Source: Streptomyces diastatochromogenes (GTDB lineage: Bacteria > Actinomycetota > Actinomycetes > Streptomycetales > Streptomycetaceae). From it: DNA of 64,000 nt. Of the stretch, positions 58,427-64,000 are shown piece after piece (position 1 is the stretch's first letter; each line of letters opens with the position of its first letter). The translations under genes and the position numbers were made by a program. The notes below the pieces were generated by a model. That model saw nothing but the letters and a program-made list of their open reading frames with translations. It had not been told where the DNA came from and did no database searches. Location: NCBI GenBank assembly GCA_026913215.1, contig JAPTYK010000001.1, forward strand, positions 4,712,001-4,776,000, in the 5' to 3' direction.

Positions 58427-58486
58427 ATCGCGGCGAAACCAGCGCCGGAAGAGGCGCTTTCGGTCAGTCTCGAAGGGACCCTCCTC

Positions 58487-59545
58487 TTGCGCCGGATCAC
58501 CAGGATCACGACCGTGGGCATCGCCACCGCGGCGCTCGCGCTCTCCGCCACCGCCTGCGGCAAGTCTTCGAACGACACGGGCTCCAGCTCGACCTCCGGC
58601 TCCAAGGCCACCAAGGTCGCCATCGCGTACGACATCGGCGGCCGCGGCGACCAGTCCTTCAACGACGCCGCCTACGCGGGCCTGAAGAAGGCCGAGGACG
58701 AGCTCGGCGTCAAGGGCTCCGAGGCCGAGCCGTCGCAGGGCGAGAGCGACGCCGACAAGGTCGCGCGCCTCACCTCCCTGGCCCGCGCCGGCAACAACCC
58801 GGTCATCGGCGTCGGCTTCTCCTACGCCCCGGCCATCGCGAAGGTCGCCAAGTCCTTCCCGAAGACCACGTTCGGCCTCATCGACGACACCTCGGTGACC
58901 GCCCCGAACATCGCCAACCTGGTCTTCAACGAGGAGCAGGGCTCCTACCTGGCCGGCGTCGCCGCCGCCAAGACCTCGAAGAGCGGCACCGTCGGCTTCA
59001 TCGGCGGCGTCGAGGTCCCGCTGATCAAGAAGTTCGAGGCGGGCTTCACGCAGGGCGTCAAGGACACCAACCCCAAGGCGAAGGTGCTCACCCAGTACCT
59101 GACCCAGCCGCCGAACTTCGACGGCTTCTCCAAGCCCGACCTGGGCAAGGCCGCCGCGCAGGGCCAGATCGACAAGGGCGCCGACGTGATCTACGCCGCC
59201 GCCGGTCTCGCCGGTTCCGGCTCGATCGAGGCCGCCGCGACCGCCAAGAAGTGGGCGATCGGCGTCGACTCGGACCAGTACAACCAGGCGGGTCTGTCCT
59301 CCTACAAGGACTACATCCTGACCTCGGTCACCAAGAACGTCTCGGGCTCCGTCTTCAACCTGATCAAGTCGGTCAAGGACGGCAAGCCGGAGTCCGGTGA
59401 GATCCGCTACGGCCTCGCCACGGACGGCGTCGGCCTGGCCGACTCCAACCCGGCGTACAAGAAGATGACCGACGTCATCGCCGCCGTGGACGCCGCGAAG
59501 AAGAACATCGTCGACGGCAAGATCACGGTCAAGACCGCTCCGTAA
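58487..59545 (+). CDS. BMP-family nucleoside-binding lipoprotein
   Basis: Intact 352-residue protein with TTG start and lipobox (LSATAC). The mature part has VAIAYDIGGRGDQSFNDAAY, GVGFSYAPAIAKVAKSFPKT, GGVEVPLIKKFEAGFTQGVK and IYAAAGLAGSGSIEAAATAK, the signature of Med/BMP purine-nucleoside receptors. It delivers nucleosides to the ABC transporter encoded downstream. A hairpin terminator follows, probably letting the receptor be made in excess. Confidence 0.92.
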   Translation: MRRITRITTVGIATAALALSATACGKSSNDTGSSSTSGSKATKVAIAYDIGGRGDQSFNDAAYAGLKKAEDELGVKGSEAEPSQGESDADKVARLTSLARAGNNPVIGVGFSYAPAIAKVAKSFPKTTFGLIDDTSVTAPNIANLVFNEEQGSYLAGVAAAKTSKSGTVGFIGGVEVPLIKKFEAGFTQGVKDTNPKAKVLTQYLTQPPNFDGFSKPDLGKAAAQGQIDKGADVIYAAAGLAGSGSIEAAATAKKWAIGVDSDQYNQAGLSSYKDYILTSVTKNVSGSVFNLIKSVKDGKPESGEIRYGLATDGVGLADSNPAYKKMTDVIAAVDAAKKNIVDGKITVKTAP

Positions 59546-59570
59546 GGACCGCAGGTCACGACCTGAGCCC

Positions 59571-59610
59571 GGGCCCGGCGTCCGGTGGCACCCCCACCGG
59601 ACCCGGGCCT
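59571..59610 (+). terminator. Partial terminator between receptor and transporter genes
   Basis: TCCGGTGG / CCACCGGA stem with a CACCC loop, extended by CCCGG / CCGGG past one bulged base. No T run follows. It lies 25 bp after the BMP stop. Confidence 0.7.
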
Positions 59611-59647
59611 CGGCCCCATTCCCGTACGGGTTTTCACTTTTCGGCAG

Positions 59648-59666
59648 CGCTACGCGTGTAGATGTC
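59648..59666. promoter_or_regulatory. Second operator-like site, upstream of the ATPase gene
   Basis: On the minus strand GACATCTACACGCGTAGCG, matching the site before the BMP gene. It is 71 bp before the proposed ATPase start and overlaps the alternative ATG at 59662. Confidence 0.55.
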
Positions 59667-59736
59667 TCCCTGGCACGATAACTTCACCCCGCCCTGCCCT
59701 CCCGCTCCCACTCCTTCCGGCCAAGGAGAGTGCGTC

Positions 59737-61366
<1,630 letters not shown>

Positions 61367-61370
<4 letters not shown>

Positions 61371-62482
61371 TGAAAATCGACAAGGACAAGCTGATCATCG
61401 GGGCCGCCGGCCCGGTGCTCGCCCTGGTCACCTCCTTCGTGCTCACCGTGCTGGTGCTGGCCGCGTCGGGACTGGACCCGATCGAGCCGATCCGCCTGAT
61501 GATCGAGAACGCCGGGTACTCCGACGTCCAGGTCCTCATCGTCAACCAGACGGGGATCTACTACCTGGCGGCCCTGGCCGTGGCCATCGGCTTCCGGATG
61601 AACCTCTTCAACATCGGCGTCGACGGCCAGTACCGCCTCGCCGCGATGGTCTCGGCGCTCGTCGGCGCGGCCGTCGAGCTGCCCGGCCCGCTGCACATCC
61701 TGCTGATCGTGCTCGTCGCCATGGCGACCGGTGCCTTCTGGTCCGGCATCGCGGGCATCCTGAAGACCACCCGGGGCGTCTCCGAGGTCGTCTCCACGAT
61801 CATGCTCAACGCCATCACCACCTCCCTGGTGGCCTGGCTGATCCTGCCGAAGAACTTCGGCGTCCAGCCCCCCGGCTCCAACGACCTCACCACCGGTCAG
61901 ATCGCCGAGTCCGGCTGGTTCCCCGGCATCGACATGGGCGAGGGCGGCCAGATCTACGGCTTCACCTTCGTCGCGCTCGCGCTCGGCGTCGTCTACTGGT
62001 TCGTCATCAACCGCACCCGCTTCGGCTTCGACCTGCGCGCCACCGGTGAGAGCGAGTCCGCGGCCCAGGCCAGCGGCGTCGACGCCAAGAAGATGATCCT
62101 CACCGCGATGCTGATCTCGGGCGCCCTCGCCGGTCTGTCCGGCATGCCGATCCTGCTCGGCGAGTCGCACACGTACAGCCTCGCCTTCCCGGTCGGCGTC
62201 GGCTTCACCGCCATCACCGTCGCCCTGCTCGGCCGCAACCACCCGGTCGGCATCCTCTTCTCGGCCCTCCTCTTCGCGTTCCTCGACAAGGCGTCCTCCA
62301 ACCTGGACGTCTCGGGGTACCCGAAGGAGATCACCCAGATCATGCAGGGCATCATCGTGATCGCCGTGGTCGTCTCCTACGAGCTCGTCCGCCGTTACGG
62401 CCTCCGCCGCCAGCAGCAGAAGGTCGGCGAGGAGCTCGCCGCCGGCGGTGCCATCAAGACCGACAAGGAGGTGGCGGCATGA
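61367..62482 (+). CDS. Nucleoside ABC transporter permease 1
   Basis: Intact 371-residue BPD_transp_2-type permease: YYLAALAVAIGFRMNLFNIG, VDGQYRLAAMVSALVGAAVE, VSEVVSTIMLNAITTSLVAW and LRATGESESAAQASGVDAKK (EAA-like coupling loop). ATGA overlaps on both sides give a tight operon. The Lys/Glu-rich tail is cytoplasmic. Confidence 0.93.
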
Positions 62483-63741
62483 GCACCGGCACCGTTGCCA
62501 AGCCGAGCGCCGCGCCCAAGAAGGCCGGACGCCGCAAGCTGACCTGGCCCTGGATCCTGCTGATCGTCGCGGCCGGCATCGTGCTCTTCTCGCTGGTCCG
62601 GGTCGTCTCCGGGGCCGACGACCTCACCTCCGTCGGCCAGGTCTCCGGCGCGCTCCAGCTCGCCGTGCCGATCGCCATGGCCGGTCTCGGCGGTCTGTGG
62701 GCCGAGCGCGCGGGCGTCGTCAACATCGGCCTCGAAGGCATGATGGTCCTCGGCACCTGGTTCGGCGCCTGGGCCGGCTACCAGTGGGGCCCGTGGACGG
62801 GCGTCGTCGTCGGCATCCTCGGCGGCGCGCTCGGCGGCCTGCTGCACGCGATCATCACCGTCACGTTCAACGTGAACCACATCGTCTCCGGTGTGGCCAT
62901 CAACATCCTCGCGGTCGGCTTCACCCAGTACCTGTCGAACTTCACCTTCGACAAGGCCGAGGGCGGCTCCTCCAAGCAGTCCCCGCGCATCGACCCGATC
63001 ACCGACATCACCATCCCGGGGCTCTCGGACTGGCTGTCGGACCTCCACGGCAAGCACTGGTTCCTGATCTCGGACATCGCCGGCATCGTCGGCGGCCTGG
63101 TCACCAACCTGTCGCTGCTCACGATCGTGGCCGCCCTGCTCATCCCGGCCACCTGGTGGGTGCTGTGGCGCACGGCCTTCGGCCTGCGGCTGCGCTCCTG
63201 CGGCGAGAACCCGGTCGCGGCCGAGTCCCTCGGCGTCAACGTCTACAAGTACAAGTACATCGCCGTCGTCGTCTCCGGCGGTCTCGCCGGTCTCGGCGGC
63301 GCGTTCCTGGCGATCGTCTCCACCGGCATCTACCAGGAGGGCCAGACCGGCGGCCGCGGCTACATCGGTCTCGCCGCGATGATCTTCGGCAACTGGATGC
63401 CCGGCGGCATGGCCATGGGCGCCGGCCTCTTCGGCTTCACCGACAGCCTCAAGCTGCGCGGCGGCGCCGAGAACGTCCACGCGCTGCTGCTGCTCGTCGC
63501 ACTGCTCCTGGTGATCGCCGCCGTGTGGCAGCTGTACAAGAAGAAGTACGTCCCCGCGGCCATCGCGGCGGTCTTCGCCGTCGGCTTCTTCCTCTGGTAC
63601 GCGCTGACCGACCAGGTCCCGAGCCAGTTCGTCGACGCCGCCCCGTACATCACGACCCTGCTCGTGCTCGCCCTCTCGGCGCAGCGCCTGCGGATGCCCA
63701 AGGCGGACGGCCTGCCGTACCGGAAGGGCCAGGGCAAGTGA
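62479..63741 (+). CDS. Nucleoside ABC transporter permease 2
   Basis: Intact 420-residue permease: AVPIAMAGLGGLWAERAGVV, NIGLEGMMVLGTWFGAWAGY, VNHIVSGVAINILAVGFTQY and LRSCGENPVAAESLGVNVYK. It pairs with permease 1 as a heterodimer. Extra C-terminal helices (ALLLLVALLLVIAAVWQLY and others) reach to the end. Its stop overlaps the cytidine deaminase GTG. Confidence 0.93.
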   Translation: MSTGTVAKPSAAPKKAGRRKLTWPWILLIVAAGIVLFSLVRVVSGADDLTSVGQVSGALQLAVPIAMAGLGGLWAERAGVVNIGLEGMMVLGTWFGAWAGYQWGPWTGVVVGILGGALGGLLHAIITVTFNVNHIVSGVAINILAVGFTQYLSNFTFDKAEGGSSKQSPRIDPITDITIPGLSDWLSDLHGKHWFLISDIAGIVGGLVTNLSLLTIVAALLIPATWWVLWRTAFGLRLRSCGENPVAAESLGVNVYKYKYIAVVVSGGLAGLGGAFLAIVSTGIYQEGQTGGRGYIGLAAMIFGNWMPGGMAMGAGLFGFTDSLKLRGGAENVHALLLLVALLLVIAAVWQLYKKKYVPAAIAAVFAVGFFLWYALTDQVPSQFVDAAPYITTLLVLALSAQRLRMPKADGLPYRKGQGK

Positions 63742-64000
63742 CGACGGCGCCCGACTGGGAGGCCCTGCGGGTCGCGGCCCGCGAGGCGATGTCCCGCGCG
63801 TACGCCCCGTACTCGGGCTTCCCGGTCGGCGCGGCGGCCCTCGTGGACGACGGGCGGACGGTCTCCGGCTGCAACGTGGAGAACGCCTCGTACGGGCTGA
63901 GCCTGTGCGCCGAGTGCGGGCTCGTCTCGCAGCTCCAGGCGACCGGCGGCGGCCGACTCACGCACTTCGTGTGCGTGGACGGCCGGGGCGAGTCCCTGGT
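63738..64000 (+). CDS. cdd: Cytidine deaminase, partial
   Basis: First 87 residues only; it runs off the right edge. AREAMSRAYAPYSGFPVGAA, GCNVENASYGLSLCAE and the catalytic CAE motif (zinc Cys plus proton-shuttle Glu) identify it. It deaminates cytidine or deoxycytidine imported by the upstream transporter, linking uptake to salvage. GTG overlaps the permease stop. Confidence 0.92.
   Translation, partial: MTTAPDWEALRVAAREAMSRAYAPYSGFPVGAAALVDDGRTVSGCNVENASYGLSLCAECGLVSQLQATGGGRLTHFVCVDGRGESL

Overview
The window is very GC-rich actinobacterial DNA: third codon positions are almost all G or C, GTG and TTG starts are common, and many stop/start overlaps (TGATG, ATGA, GTGA) couple adjacent genes. 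Gene families and order fit a Streptomyces chromosome core. From memory, much of it parallels the S. coelicolor SCO483x-SCO489x stretch: glyA, trpS, a DD-carboxypeptidase, the phiBT1 attB gene SCO4848, sdhCDAB, a stand-alone mutase, a sialic-acid-type cluster and a nucleoside ABC operon. The synteny is recollection, not a search result.

Left part (0-15.5 kb): a CMD-family gene and divergent MocR regulator, an EamA exporter, a small lipoprotein paired with an ATP-grasp ligase (YgiB/YgiC-like), a polysaccharide deacetylase, rocD, a ZTP riboswitch in front of glyA, trpS, a 2'-5' RNA ligase-like protein, a decaprenyl-phosphoryl-arabinose-type gene set (DprE2, DprE1, PAP2 phosphatase, UbiA-type transferase), a YihY/BrkB membrane protein and a D-Ala-D-Ala carboxypeptidase.

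Middle part (15.6-39.4 kb): a solo phiBT1-type serine integrase lies beside the gene that carries the phiBT1-type attB. Then come a metallophosphoesterase, an orphan peptide-binding protein, a TetR regulon with twin operators, two DUF4132 giants flanking an MFS/MarR pair, the sdh operon, a UraD-like gene, a GH20 lipoprotein, a DUF4328 protein and a Clp-N/HTH protein with its own operator. The DUF4132 gene at 28.4 kb is preceded by a 98-residue beta-grasp-like protein ending in Gly-Gly, which is my best candidate for an undescribed system.

Right part (39.4-64 kb): an ECF sigma factor with a Ser/Gly-rich membrane partner, an L,D-transpeptidase, a stand-alone acyl-CoA mutase large chain, a 3.3 kb accessory block flanked by direct repeats, LysE and MerR genes, a sialic/ulosonic-acid cell-surface polymer cluster (two capsule-type transferases, GT2, DUF6716, NeuA-HAD, NeuB), an M20 amidohydrolase and a BMP-type nucleoside uptake operon leading into cytidine deaminase at the right edge.

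Quality warning: about 30 genes, including housekeeping trpS and sdhA, have broken reading frames. Nearly every break is repaired by adding one base, usually in a short run of identical bases. I read these as sequencing deletions rather than pseudogenes, and call the genes as CDS with the breaks noted.
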